From assembly GCF_000014565.1 (NCBI RefSeq), contig NC_008269.1:1-64000 (forward strand): DNA of 64,000 bases. Direction: 5' to 3'. The notes beneath the pieces are model-generated. The model was not told where the DNA came from and did not search any database. It saw nothing but the letters and a program-made list of their open reading frames with translations. Positions within the stretch are counted from its first letter, which is position 1. Every line of letters begins with the position of its first letter. The position numbers and the translations under genes are program-made. The stretch is from Rhodococcus jostii RHA1. GTDB taxonomy: Bacteria; Actinomycetota; Actinomycetes; Mycobacteriales; Mycobacteriaceae. Below are positions 34,700-44,173 of this stretch, piece by piece.

Positions 34700-35575
34700 C
34701 TACAACCCCCACGGATCCACGCTAAGCCGTGGGTCGACAAGATCGCGGCGACAGTGTTCGAGACGCCGTCTGCGGATCCACTCCGTTGCGGTGGTCCCTT
34801 CGCCCTCGAACATCTTCTGCAGATTGCGGGGCGAGATGTTGTGGGCGCGGGCGATGAGGTGCGAACTGAGCTCCGGGTCGTAAAGCCGGGCATCGATGAA
34901 GGCTTTGATCTGCAAAAGCAAAGCAGCCCGGTTCGTCTCGGGCGGCACATTCGATTCGCAGCCGAGTTGCTCGGACAGTGCCGCCGCGAGCAGGTTGAGC
35001 ACCCCGTTGGACAACTGTTGGTTTGCCGACAGCTCTTCAACGCCCCGCGGCTGTTCGGCTATGCCGACGAGGAGCTTCGAGACCAGGCCGCCGATCCCGC
35101 GCCTACCGGATACTCTCCGGGCCGTCATGTCGTTGAGGGCGTCCGGCGGCAGATGGATCAACTCGTGGGGGAACATCACCACCAACTGCGCGAAGTCCCC
35201 CTCGAAGGAGACTTGGTACGGCCGTCTGGTGTCGTAGATGCTGAAATCCCCCGGAATCAGGGCTGCCTCCCGATCGTCCTGGGTCAAGACACAGTAGCCG
35301 CGGATCTGCATCCCCAACTTCACGTAGCCCGGGTCCGAGCGCCGGATCGCATCCGGCATCCGGCACACCTCCACAGCCCCTCCGCTGACCTCGGAAACCT
35401 GCAGCGAACCGACCACTCCGGTCAGAAGTTCACCCGTGAACGTGCCGGCGGTGTAGGACTTCGCGTCCAGTGGCACGAACGCGTTGGAGACCGTCTCACG
35501 CCAGGCATCGAACTGTTCGCCGGCGGGCAGATCGTTGCAAGAAAAGAGAGAACTCACAGGCTGGTCCTTATTCAA
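34700..35575 (-). CDS. AraC-family regulator truncated in its DNA-binding domain
   Basis: 291 residues from MNKDQPVSSLFSCND. The N-terminal half is the AraC-binding-like sensor domain (VKLGMQIRGYCVLTQDDREA, YDTRRPYQVSFEG). The first HTH of the AraC domain is present (SSHLIARAHNISPRNLQKMF and GTTATEWIRRRRLEHCRRDL), but after VDPRL the family's second HTH (normally about 45 more residues) is replaced by SVDPWGL and a stop. The truncation faces the IS1380 fragment. DNA binding is probably impaired. It resembles activators of aromatic or hydrocarbon operons in rhodococci. Confidence 0.75.
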   Translation of the reverse strand: MNKDQPVSSLFSCNDLPAGEQFDAWRETVSNAFVPLDAKSYTAGTFTGELLTGVVGSLQVSEVSGGAVEVCRMPDAIRRSDPGYVKLGMQIRGYCVLTQDDREAALIPGDFSIYDTRRPYQVSFEGDFAQLVVMFPHELIHLPPDALNDMTARRVSGRRGIGGLVSKLLVGIAEQPRGVEELSANQQLSNGVLNLLAAALSEQLGCESNVPPETNRAALLLQIKAFIDARLYDPELSSHLIARAHNISPRNLQKMFEGEGTTATEWIRRRRLEHCRRDLVDPRLSVDPWGL

Positions 35576-35905
35576 CAGAAGCCGTGCGGCGGGAAGGGCA
35601 CCGCGCTCGGCTCGACGTCGATCTCCATCAGGTAGGAGGCTCAGGCGCCTCTACACCGTCCGGCCGGGCGAACAGCGCCAGTATCGCGACGTGCATCCTA
35701 TGTTCGCGGGACTCGCCGATCGAGTCCGTCGGTGACATCGGAGCAGCAAGGTTCAGCCTCCCATTGGCAGCGCCTCTGGGATGGAGCTGCGTCCCAGAGG
35801 TGCTGGCCCCCGCCTGCAACGATAGGTGCATCACACGGTGGCGACGGTCCGCACGGCGCAGGGATTGTCCAGATAGCGCAGAAACTTTCGGAGCACAGGG
35901 TTTTT
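35576..35905. other. intergenic, no gene recognised
   Basis: Between the truncated AraC gene and an AraC C-terminal remnant. No reading frame with family resemblance was seen. Confidence 0.35.
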
Positions 35906-36250
35906 CGTCAACTACGTCGTGGTCAAGGTTGTCGACGGCGGCTGCCCGTACCGCCCTCGGTAGTCGACGGCAAATCGGCCGAGGTGCCGAAAACCCCAGC
36001 GATAGGCCACATCGGCACCGCGTCGTGGCGCGGATCAGCCAGAATCAGGTCCTCGTGGGAGCGCTCGAGCCGGATGTCTCGGAGAGAGGTCATCGGCGAG
36101 AGACCGACGTACCGCGCATCGTCCTGCAGGGTGTGCACGGTGACACCGACAAGCTCCGCCAGCCCGCTGACGGTCCACGGCTCCTCGGGGTGGGCGTGCT
36201 TCGCATCGATGGCCAGCTTGATGGTGCGCGGGCGGGCCGCCGGTGCCGGC
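35906..36250 (-). pseudogene. AraC-family C-terminal remnant
   Basis: The minus strand reads AIDAKHAHPEEPWTVSGLAE, then VHTLQDDARYVGLSPMTSLR and RLERSHEDLILADPRHDA, the double-HTH region of an AraC regulator. A frameshift then spoils the second HTH (the GF..S..F block). No sensor domain precedes it. It is a separate gene from the truncated AraC at 34700-35575. Confidence 0.6.
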
Positions 36251-36264
36251 CTGCCGTACGAGTC

Positions 36265-36561
36265 GGTGCTCAGAGATCGATGTCCTGACCGGCGACGGCC
36301 AGATCATCACCGCCACCCCAGACGGCGAACACTCGGACCTGTTCTGGGGCTCCCCAACTCCTATGGCACCCTCGGCTATTCGACGCGGCTGCGCATACAG
36401 CTCGAACCGGTGAAACGCTATGCCGCGCTGCGTCACCTACGGTTCGGTACCCCCGAGCAACTGCAGGCGGCGATGGACCGCGTCGTCACCGAACGCAGCC
36501 ATGACGGCGTGGCCGGCGACTACCTCGACGGCGTCGTGTTCACCGCGCGGAAAGTCATCTG
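36265..36561 (+). pseudogene. FAD-binding oxidoreductase remnant
   Basis: The plus strand reads GDGQIITATPDGEHSDLFWG and, after a one-base shift, PNSYGTLGYSTRLRIQLEPV and MDRVVTERSHDGVAGDYLDG, as in the FAD-linked oxidase (DLD/GlcD-like) family. Only about 100 codons remain of a protein usually over 400 residues. Confidence 0.6.
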
Positions 36562-36901
36562 ACACTCGGCACACAGACAGACGAGCGCGGTGAGGCCGAT
36601 ACGGACGCCCTGGATGCGTAGGTGACCGGTGGTCCTGGAGTGTTCAGGCTGTACGGCGTCGCAGCGGAGGAATCGACCGGTTGCATGCTGGGTCGAAGTG
36701 GCCGGACGCCCCCATCAGTAGGTTTCGTCTCGCCCGTCGCGGTGCGCACCCTGCGGCAGGGTTTGGGTACGCGGCTGTCGGCGACCAACTTCGTGCTCGG
36801 CTGGTAAGCCCTTGGGCTTGTATGAATTCTCAAAAGTCCTGCTTGTGCTCCAACTCGATGGCCGGGGGGGCGGCTGAAGCACGGATCGGTATCGATGTCA
36901 G
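36562..36901. other. intergenic, no gene recognised
   Basis: Short stretch between the FAD oxidase and MalT-like remnants; nothing recognisable. Confidence 0.35.
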
Positions 36902-37789
36902 TCATCTTGTCGGCGAATCGTTGCGCGGGAGATCGAGGTTGGGTCGGGGATCGGCGGCCCCGGAGTCGGCTTTCGCGAGGATCAACCGGATCGTCGATTC
37001 CGTCTCCCACCCCGCGGTGATGATCACGACGCCGTCCTCACGATCCGCCGCAGGGCGCTGTGCACCGAGGTAGCGTTCCCCGATCAGTCCGGCGCGGACG
37101 CGTTCGTTCTCGATTCGTGCGGCCAACCGTCCAAGAGACAAGGTGGTCGCGATCTCAGCGCCCTCACGCAGTAGCTGTTCGGCCGACTCGACATCACCCC
37201 GTAAGGCTTTGATCGGCGCCCCGGTGCCGTACGTGGCTAACATGAAATCGACGACTCCACCCTCGGACCCGAGTTTATGACTCTCGTCCAGGAGGCGTTC
37301 CGCCTCGACGAGATGGCCCTGTTCGTAGAGCAGATCGCCCAGGATGGCCCCGGCCAGCCGCTGTGCATGGGACGAATTGCCGGCGATCGTGCGGGCGAGC
37401 TGCTGAGCCTTGCGGAAGTAATCTTCTGCGGCGGTGACGTCGAGTTGCTCCATCGCGGCGATGCCGGCGAAGCAGTACCCATACATCACACTGAACGGGC
37501 CGGTGGTGCGCTGGTAATAGGGCAGCGCCCACTCCTGCCACCGGCCCGCCGACGCGAAGTCGAACGCGTAGATCGCTTGATACGACGCGACGTTGGCTGC
37601 CGCGGACACCACGAAGGGCCGAAGCGACTCGGGCCGCGACAGGCATTCGGAAATTCGCATCTCCAGCTGGCTGACATCGTCCGCGAACAGCTCGCTCACT
37701 CCTTGGACGAGGGACATCTCGACGAGCAGGTCCTCGATTTCGGGGTCGGTGGTCAGCCGTCGTTCGAGCGACGCCCGGGTTCCATCCAC
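36902..37789 (-). pseudogene. MalT/LuxR-type regulator, TPR segment only
   Basis: 295 codons of helical repeats (SAGRWQEWALPYYQRTTGPF, AAEDYFRKAQQLARTIAGNS, LLYEQGHLVEAERLLDESHK, GDVESAEQLLREGAEIATTL) matching the TPR-like region of large MalT/LAL regulators. The N-terminal NTPase domain is absent, and the C-terminal LuxR HTH is replaced by an unrelated tail after IRLILAKAD. It is an internal piece of a protein usually of 850 or more residues, cut at both ends, though the frame is open. Confidence 0.6.
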
Positions 37790-37860
37790 GGACTAGCCCA
37801 CGCACTCCCCGGGGGCCGGGAATGAACGGGAACACGCAACCCAAGGCATGCGATATTGGG

Positions 37861-38685
37861 CTAGTTGGCGAGGAAGTCGTTGAGTAGCTGGTTGAACTTC
37901 TCGGCCCATTCGATCTGTGTCCAGTGTCCAGAGCGGCCGAAGACGTGTAGCTGGGCCTTGGGGATGACTTCCATGAGTCGAATGGAGCTCGACAGTGGTA
38001 CGACGCGGTCCTCGCGGCCGTGAATGACGAGCGTTTCATGAGGCAGGCGTGCCAGGTCCTCCTCGGGAGTGACCAGTGCATCCACGCCGTTCTGCCGCGG
38101 TTCGGGAAACATCGTGGAGAATGCCTCCTGAATGCCCGGTTCAATGCTCGCGCGGTACCGCACTTCGGCCAGCTCGTCGGTCACGAGCTCGCGCGAGTAC
38201 GCGAAGATGTCGAGCAGTCGACGCATATTCTCAATCGATGGCTGGTAACCCCATGCCGCATCGAGGCCATCGGTGAGCGGGAAGGAAACACCCGCACTGC
38301 CCATGAGCGCCAGCCGCCCGACACGCTCCGGGTGCTGCGTGGCGACCCGCAGCGCGATTGCCCCGCCGAAGCTGTTGCCAACCAGGGACGCCCGCTCAAT
38401 GCCGTGCGCGTCAAGGAAACCCACCACCTGGTCTGCCCAGGTCTTGAGGTCATACACCACGCCAGGGGGCCGTTCGGTCCCACCGAACCCGACCATATCG
38501 GGGGCAAGCACGCGGAACCGTTCCGCGAGTGCCGGGATCGTGAGCCGCCAGTTCGCATAGGCAGTGACCCCCGGACCCGACCCGTGGATCAGTACGACAG
38601 GAGGACCGCTACCAGCCTCGAGGTAGTTCGTCCTGATACCGTTCGCGACGATTGAATTATCCTCTGGGGGCACTTCCGTGCTCAT
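37861..38685 (-). CDS. meta-cleavage-product hydrolase
   Basis: 274 residues from MSTEVPPEDNSIVANGIRTN (ATG 38685). An alpha/beta hydrolase of the BphD/EtbD/CumD class: oxyanion segment HGSGPGVTAYANW, nucleophile Ser105 in VGNSFGG, Asp226 in HGREDRV and His254 in RSGHWTQ. These enzymes split the C-C bond of the yellow ring-cleavage product into an acid and 2-hydroxypenta-2,4-dienoate. The bph operon in this window lacks its own hydrolase, so this gene can supply that step although it is 15 kb away. A copy of the shared regulatory motif lies 76 bases upstream (38761-38783). The longer upstream reading frame has no family resemblance. Confidence 0.85.
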   Translation of the reverse strand: MSTEVPPEDNSIVANGIRTNYLEAGSGPPVVLIHGSGPGVTAYANWRLTIPALAERFRVLAPDMVGFGGTERPPGVVYDLKTWADQVVGFLDAHGIERASLVGNSFGGAIALRVATQHPERVGRLALMGSAGVSFPLTDGLDAAWGYQPSIENMRRLLDIFAYSRELVTDELAEVRYRASIEPGIQEAFSTMFPEPRQNGVDALVTPEEDLARLPHETLVIHGREDRVVPLSSSIRLMEVIPKAQLHVFGRSGHWTQIEWAEKFNQLLNDFLAN

Positions 38686-38760
38686 AACTTTCCCTCCGAC
38701 GTAATTCCCGAGCTTGCAGTGGCGCTGTTTTGACCAGTGTGGGCTTGGTCCCAATCCCGG

Positions 38761-38783
38761 ACATCCGTAAAAACTACGGGAAT
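38761..38783 (-). promoter_or_regulatory. shared bph-regulon motif, copy 1
   Basis: ACATCCGTAAAAACTACGGG on the plus strand, that is, inverted with respect to the hydrolase gene. It matches the copies at 44071 and 57687 in 18 of 20 positions. TCCG and CGGG half-sites flank an A-rich core. Likely binding site for BphT-type regulator; inference from shared placement. Confidence 0.6.
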
Positions 38784-38945
38784 ACCGACGCATCAAAGTC
38801 AGTCCACCGAGTACTCCAAGGGTGAGTCCCATGGGGGTGGTGTAAATCGGGTTCCGCGAATCGGGTTCCGCGAATCGGTGACAGTGTCAATCCGAGATGG
38901 TCGCGGCCGCTGTACGCGTCATTTTCAGCCAGCCGACGGGGGCCG

Positions 38946-39300
38946 CTGGTGCGTGATCATGTCGCTACCGTCGCAGTGATGTTGGAATCTCAATTCCCCA
39001 CGGTGGCAGCGATGTTAAATGAATGCAAAGGAGGAGACCACGGCGTTCGCGGACCTCCCGGAGGCGTACTGGCGCAAGATATGGTCGACCAAATCATCGA
39101 GCGCCTGAATAAAGAGGTCAAACGTCGAACCGACGTCGTCGGTATCTTCCCCGACCCTGCAGCGCTGCTGCGTCTGGCGAGGTGTGTATTGATCGAGGCG
39201 CACGACGAGTGACAGGTATCCCAACGCCGCTACCTGTCCGAGGAATCCACTGCCGGGCTCCGCCCGCCTGCGCCGACAGTCATCGGGGCTGACGCACCCG
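38946..39300 (+). pseudogene. IS256-family transposase C-terminal fragment
   Basis: Reads HVATVAVMLESQFPTVAAML, loses frame (expected TAFADLPEAYWRKIWSTN is in another frame), then resumes IERLNKEVKRRTDVVGIFPD and CVLIEAHDE, with RRYLSEES further on. A typical IS256 C-terminus, decayed. Confidence 0.65.
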
Positions 39301-39429
39301 TCCAGGCGATGGTGCTGGACGAAACAACCACACTTACGGCATACTCCCCAACATCACAGTGCCCGGCGCACAACGATTTACACCACTTCACGGGGCTCTA
39401 TCCCTACCCGATCGAACGGCAGTTAAGAA

Positions 39430-40419
39430 ATGCAGATGCGCGCAGCGACGTACCACAAGTCCGGAGAGGCTTCCGATGTTCTCTCCATCATCCAATGCGA
39501 GAAGCCTGAACCGGGTCCCGGGCAGGTTCTCGTTCGAGTCTCCTTTTCCGCAGTGAATCCCTCTGATGTAAAGACCCGCAGCGGCAAGACTCCGCGCCCG
39601 ATAGACGACTTCCAAATTCCTCATATGGACGGGTGCGGTCGGATAGTTGCAGTGGGGCCAGGAGTCCATGAAGGCCGTATCGGCCAACGTGTATGGCTTT
39701 GGCTTGCGGCGCTGGGCAGCAGATGGGGTACGGCCGCCGAATATACCCTCGTTCCCGCGAATCAAGCCGTGGCGTTGCCCGACTCAGCTTCCGACGAACT
39801 GGGTGCGTGTCTGGGAATTCCGGCCATGACCGCCCACGAGTGCCTACTGCATGCAGGACCGGTGACGCACAAGAAAGTCTTGATTGCAGGTGGCGCCGGC
39901 GCTGTAGGCCACTTCGCGATCGAACTCGCGCGATGGGCGGGTGCCACTGTCATCGCTACAGTGAGCACGCCCGACAAAGCTAAACTCGCACAACAGGCAG
40001 GCGCAGACTTCGTCGTAAATTACCGCGACGACGACGTTGCCGACCAGATCACAGCCTTCACCAACGGCGTGGACATCTTTGTAGAAGTCGCCATCGTGGA
40101 CAACTGGAACATCGACCTAGCTGTCGCGGCACCTGGTGCAAGCATCGCCACCTATGCCACCGACGGTCGCGAACTCTCGATCCCTATCCGCGAGTGCATG
40201 GCTGCAGGTCTCGGGCTCCGCTTCTTCCTTCTTTATACACATAGTCGTTCAGCCCTCTCCCTCGCCGCGCAGAGCATCACCGACGCACTTGCCGAGCAAG
40301 CACTAACCCCACTGCCTCATCTCACGTTCCCGCTAGATGACATCGCATTAGCTCACGAAGCGGTCGAGAACGGTGAGTCGAGAAAAGTTCTACTTGACCT
40401 TCGTGACTCCGATACATGA
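39430..40419 (+). CDS. MDR-family NADPH:quinone reductase-like oxidoreductase
   Basis: 329 residues. A zinc-free medium-chain dehydrogenase/reductase: substrate domain with VRVSFSAVNPSDVKTRSGKT, IPHMDGCGRIVAVGPGV, cofactor motif VLIAGGAGAVGHFAIELARW (about 151-170) and GADFVVNYRDDDVADQI. No structural-zinc Cys cluster is present. Likely reduces quinones or enones with NADPH. It is less GC-rich at third positions than its neighbours and lies between two IS256-type remnants, suggesting separate acquisition. The last few residues (RDSDT) run up to the IS256 junction. The ATG at 39436 is an alternative start. Confidence 0.75.
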   Translation: MQMRAATYHKSGEASDVLSIIQCEKPEPGPGQVLVRVSFSAVNPSDVKTRSGKTPRPIDDFQIPHMDGCGRIVAVGPGVHEGRIGQRVWLWLAALGSRWGTAAEYTLVPANQAVALPDSASDELGACLGIPAMTAHECLLHAGPVTHKKVLIAGGAGAVGHFAIELARWAGATVIATVSTPDKAKLAQQAGADFVVNYRDDDVADQITAFTNGVDIFVEVAIVDNWNIDLAVAAPGASIATYATDGRELSIPIRECMAAGLGLRFFLLYTHSRSALSLAAQSITDALAEQALTPLPHLTFPLDDIALAHEAVENGESRKVLLDLRDSDT

Positions 40420-40424
40420 CGGTC

Positions 40425-41395
40425 GCATTGGTCGAGCGCAGCGTACGGGCGAGAGTGGGCGGCACACCCAATCGCAGCACCGTGAGTGTCCCGTCGCGTC
40501 CCTCGCGCAGGCTCGCGGCCGCCGCGAGATGGGTACGGTCGAGTTCCTTCGCCAGGGCGCGCAGCGCGGCCTCGGCCTCGAGCGCCGAATCGGCATGGTT
40601 GGTGTCCGCCATATTCCGCCCGACACTGCTCCGAAGTCGTCGCGGCAGATGATTTTTCACGTCTCGTATCTTGTGTAGCTGACAATGTTGGATCACCGGG
40701 TGATCGAGGACGTCAACGACCGCCTTACGCAGGTCGGTGACCAGCGTCGCGTTCTCCGTCGAGCTCTCCACCAGCGCAACGGGTGCTTGTTCCCGTCGAT
40801 ATCGATGCCCAGGGCGACGATGCAGCACGACTCGGCGTAGTGGACCCCGTCGATCATCAACGCTACCAGATCCAGCCCGGACAGGTCCGCGGCGAGCAGC
40901 TCAGTCAGGGCGGCTTCGGTCAACTTCACGAACCTGCGTGAGACGGCGGACTTGCTTGTCGCCGAGAATGTCTCGGCGGCTCGCCGTCCGACCGGTTCGA
41001 GACCGGCTGTGTAGCGGCGGGTCGAGAGCCCGGCGAGCATCTCCTCCATCGCCATCTTCCCCAGGATCTCGGTGGAGGTGAGCAGCTCGTACGACGGGGT
41101 GGGCCGTTCCCCGGCGCTGTCGGCGGCCCGCACCCGCGGCCGGGTCACGGGCATCCGACGCCCGCTGAGGGTCACCGAGCCGCGTTCGCGGCCATGGCGC
41201 ACCCGCGGTGCGCTGCCGGTCGCGACGGCCTCTCGGCCCGGCCGGGGCGGTCACCTCGGCGTCCATCATCGCCTGCAGGCCGCCGACGGCGGCCCTCGTG
41301 CATGTTTCGGCGATCTTGGCCATCGCCACGCTCACCCGCTCCGAGATCGCGGGCACGGTCTGGTTCTGGCTATTCTTCTTCACGGCGGTCCCCCT
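40425..41395 (-). pseudogene. IS256-family transposase, large decayed copy
   Basis: Blocks in shifting frames: ISERVSVAMAKIAETCTRAA (N-terminus near 41330), SYELLTSTEILGKMAMEEML, LAGLSTRRYTAGLEPVG, LVALMIDGVHYAESCCIVAL (catalytic region, near 40830), LVESSTENATLVTDLRKAVV, VLDHPVIQHCQLHKIRDVKN and LGVPPTLARTLRSTN, where it stops. Internal deletions and frameshifts are present and the C-terminal third is missing. Confidence 0.7.
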
Positions 41396-41600
41396 GCTGT
41401 CGGAATTCTTGGAGGAACGCCCGACACTTACCACATGGCAGGTCTCGAGCTGAGGACCGCCACCTCAACTTCTACGACGCCCGGGGCAACCTCCGGGATC
41501 ACGCCGGGCCAGGACTACATCACGAAACCCGCACCACCCGACCGAAACCAGAGCAAACGACCATGAACCGGCCGCAGCGACACCGGTCAAGGTACGAAGT

Positions 41601-42398
41601 TCACAGAGGCGTCGGACAGCCCTCCACCGGGGCGCCGTCGACGACGATCCTGGCGCTGTCGGGGTAGAACGACACGTGGTCGCCGATGCCCGAAGCCTCC
41701 GCGGTCGTGAACGGGTAGTACCAGGCGGCGTCCTCGACGGGGTCGCTGTCGTCCGATCCGGTGAACGACAGGTACGAGGCCGTGCCCTTGTACGGGCAGG
41801 AGGTCTTGGCGTCGGAGCCGGTGAAGAACTCGGAGCGGACGTCGATGCGAGGGATGTAGTAGCGAACTGGTAGTGAGGTCTCGAACAGCAAGCGTGGACG
41901 GGTGGTGTCGGCGACGAGGGTGTCGCCGATGAAGACCTCCACGTGCCGGGAGGACGGCAGGACGTCGACGCGGACGTAAGGGTCGCGCGGGTGCACGAAC
42001 ACCTGCTGATCCTCCTCGTACCAGGCGTCCATCTTGTGCCAGTAGAAAGCGACATACCAGCTGAGATCGAGGGAGTCCTTCAGCGGTTCGTCGTAACCCC
42101 ACACCGACCGCTCGGCCCGCCGATCGTCGACGACGAGATCCCAGTACCTGGCCTTGCCTTTCCACGGGCACCACGTGGTGGCGTCGAGGGGCTCGAGGAA
42201 GTCGGTGCGCACGTCGTCGCGGGGGATGTAGTAGACCGGCAGGTGCCCCTTCTCAAACAGGTACACCGCGCGGGTGGTGTCCGCGATCACGTGACCTGCG
42301 AAGAACACCCGGATTCGTTTGTGGGTGCGTTCGATCGAGATGCGGCCGTTCTCGCCGGACTGCTGGACCTCGGCAGCGTGCGTCAGAGCTATGGACAT
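41601..42398 (-). CDS. double DUF427-domain protein
   Basis: About 265 residues from MSIALTHAAEVQQSG (ATG 42398, with GGAGAAG upstream). Two DUF427 domains in tandem: the first has FFAGHVIADTTRAVYLFEKG, PVYYIPRDDV and TTWCPWKGKARYW; the second repeats FIGDTLVADTTRPRLLFETS, PVRYYIPRIDV and TSCPYKGTASYLS. The CPWKG/CPYKG motif with Cys and Lys is conserved in both. The family is common in actinobacteria and its function is unknown. It follows a decayed ABM-like gene on the same strand. Confidence 0.85.
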   Translation of the reverse strand: MSIALTHAAEVQQSGENGRISIERTHKRIRVFFAGHVIADTTRAVYLFEKGHLPVYYIPRDDVRTDFLEPLDATTWCPWKGKARYWDLVVDDRRAERSVWGYDEPLKDSLDLSWYVAFYWHKMDAWYEEDQQVFVHPRDPYVRVDVLPSSRHVEVFIGDTLVADTTRPRLLFETSLPVRYYIPRIDVRSEFFTGSDAKTSCPYKGTASYLSFTGSDDSDPVEDAAWYYPFTTAEASGIGDHVSFYPDSARIVVDGAPVEGCPTPL

Positions 42399-42440
42399 CG
42401 ACTTCTCCAAAGTTCGTGGGTCGGTCGGGCGCTCCGCGCC

Positions 42441-42676
42441 CTACCGGGTGATCGTGTTGATCAACTCGAAGACGGCGGGCGGAGGGATCTCGTGAGGTAG
42501 CTTCGATCGGATCACCTCGTCGAAGGCTTGTCGTGGACGTCCCGGGATTCCCAGATCTCGGAGACAGTCAAGCCGTCCCCCCAGGAAATGCGTAGTCGGC
42601 GATGGGAACAAACTCTCTCACGCCCGATCGCTCCGACGACAATCAGCACTCCGGTCATGACGAATGCGCAGTTCAT
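42441..42676 (-). pseudogene. antibiotic-biosynthesis-monooxygenase-like small protein, broken
   Basis: The minus strand gives MNCAFVMTGVLIVVGAIGRE and GDGLTVSEIWESRDVHD, then after a one-base loss FDEVIRSKLPHEIPPPAVFE and a stop at 42441. The sequence fits a ferredoxin-like dimeric alpha/beta-barrel (ABM) protein of about 95 residues with an internal deletion and a frameshift. The family assignment is tentative. Confidence 0.45.
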
Positions 42677-42752
42677 CACCGCGTGGTGGGCCCTAAATAG
42701 TCTGGTGTACAGCATATTTCACGAATCGGAGCACCGGGAAACAGGCCTGGCG

Positions 42753-42920
42753 CTATCTGTCCGATAACGTGCTCTGCGGTCCGGCCTGCGCCAACCGACC
42801 AGTGGGCGTCTCGTCCAGGTCTGCGGTACCGGCGATGTCGTTGTCGACGAGCGAGATGTACCTGCCGTCGGCCGCGACGCCAGCCAGAGTGAGGAGGGTT
42901 GTGAAGATTCGGTCGAGCAT
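42753..42920 (-). CDS. small hypothetical protein
   Basis: 55 codons, ATG at 42920 after GAGAGGTCCACGTC, reading MLDRIFTTLLTLAGVAADGR and ending LAQAGPQSTLSDR. The start signal is reasonable and the composition is protein-like, but I recognise no family. It could be an N-terminal fragment of a longer gene lost to rearrangement. Confidence 0.35.
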   Translation of the reverse strand: MLDRIFTTLLTLAGVAADGRYISLVDNDIAGTADLDETPTGRLAQAGPQSTLSDR

Positions 42921-43049
42921 GACGTGGACCTCTCAGTACGTTCCGGCGGTAGGCCGGATTGATTGCAAACTGCACGGACAGAACGTGATAGCGCGCGGAT
43001 ATGCGGGATCGTCGGTCGCCAGGTGTCGCTGACACCCGGTTCTTGTCCG

Positions 43050-43269
43050 TCAGCTACGGGCCACCGACCCGACAACATCAGGGGCCAAAACGTGATGGTT
43101 GGCGGCGAGTGGCAGGATCGTGTGCTGCCAGTTCGCCCAAGCTGACACCCCCGGTCCAGGGTCCGTGCAACAGCAACACGGGATCGCCGGATCCGGCTTC
43201 GTGATAGTGCGTCGTGATGCCGTCTACGTCGATCGTGTGGCTGGAACTCCCTATCGTCGTGACAGTCAT
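43050..43269 (-). pseudogene. second meta-cleavage hydrolase, N-terminal remnant
   Basis: From the ATG at 43269 it reads HTIDVDGITTHYHEAGSGDP and VLLLHG, then a one-base shift leads to GPGVSAWANWQHTILPLAAN and HHVLAPDVVG before a stop at 43050. It parallels residues 10-66 of the intact hydrolase at 37861-38685, with a different sequence, so it is a paralogue, not a copy. The nucleophile region is gone. Confidence 0.7.
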
Positions 43270-43330
43270 GCGCGGTGTCTTCCGTAGAAGATTGCAGTCA
43301 TTGGGGAAGTAAGGGGTCAGGAGTCGACGG

Positions 43331-43960
43331 TCATGCCCTGTGGGCAAGGCGTTCGGCGGTACCTCGCAGCGACGCCAGCGGGACCACTTCGTGAACCAGG
43401 CCCGCATGGTGCGCTTGTAATGCCGTCACAGGGTTGTGCACGGTCGGGTTTGTGGCGCAGATCGTGCGAAGTCCTGCCGGCAATCCACCCTCCCTGTTGC
43501 TCACATCATCTGCAGGGGTGAAACGAGGCGGCTCGAAGAAGGAGGCGTTGCTGGACGCGACGACGACATCGGCATCACACAAGAATCGGAATGATTCTCG
43601 ACAGGCGATCCCGTTCACGGTCACGATCAGGTGTTTGTCGACGCCGCATTCCTTCGGGCTGATGGCAAAAGCTTCCCATCCCAGGGCGTTGCCGCCGCAG
43701 GAAAGTGGCTGGGGCGGGTCTCCTGCGTCGAACCCCATGCAGAATGCTTCGACACCAGCCGCGGACACGATGATCGAGTGGATGCTCGCGTCGTCCCGAA
43801 CCAGCGACCACAGCTGCTGTAGCCGCTTGGCCATGGTCGCATTGATGGCATTGAGCGCAGTGGTCCGATTCAACGTCACGCGCAACACTCCGTCGTGCTG
43901 ATCGCACAGCACGCGGCTATAGGTGTCCTCTTCTGCCGCAACGAGGTTTGGCAGCACCAT
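43331..43960 (-). CDS. enoyl-CoA hydratase-like protein, C-terminally short
   Basis: 209 residues from MVLPNLVAAEEDTYSRVLCD (ATG 43960). Crotonase features: LRVTLNRTTALNAINATMAK and VEAFCMGFDAG (oxyanion-hole region). The usual second block (VNGxAxGGG) reads VNGIACRESFRFLCDADVVV, lacking the Gly-rich part. The protein ends at TAERLAHRA, about 50 residues short of a normal crotonase, so the C-terminal trimerisation helices are missing. It diverges from the acyl-CoA ligase gene with a copy of the shared regulatory motif between them. Activity is doubtful. Confidence 0.65.
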   Translation of the reverse strand: MVLPNLVAAEEDTYSRVLCDQHDGVLRVTLNRTTALNAINATMAKRLQQLWSLVRDDASIHSIIVSAAGVEAFCMGFDAGDPPQPLSCGGNALGWEAFAISPKECGVDKHLIVTVNGIACRESFRFLCDADVVVASSNASFFEPPRFTPADDVSNREGGLPAGLRTICATNPTVHNPVTALQAHHAGLVHEVVPLASLRGTAERLAHRA

Positions 43961-44070
43961 CACAACCTCCGGTTCCTGTCGATCCGCTGTTCGACACGGC
44001 TTCGTGTGCGTGCTCAACAGTGCTGCGACAGATCGTGTTCCACCATTCAACGATCCACGGCCGCCCACGA

Positions 44071-44091
44071 ACATCCGGGAAAACTACGGAA
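44071..44091. promoter_or_regulatory. shared bph-regulon motif, copy 2
   Basis: CATCCGGGAAAACTACGGAA at 44072, identical over these 20 bases to the copy at 57688. It sits in the divergent region, 111 bases from the hydratase start and 83 from the ligase start. Confidence 0.65.
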
Positions 44092-44173
44092 GTTAACTCG
44101 GCTGCCGCTCGATACCGTGTGGTGTGGCCACGCGGTGTGGCAGTGACGTTGACGTTGTCGTGGAGGTGGACCG

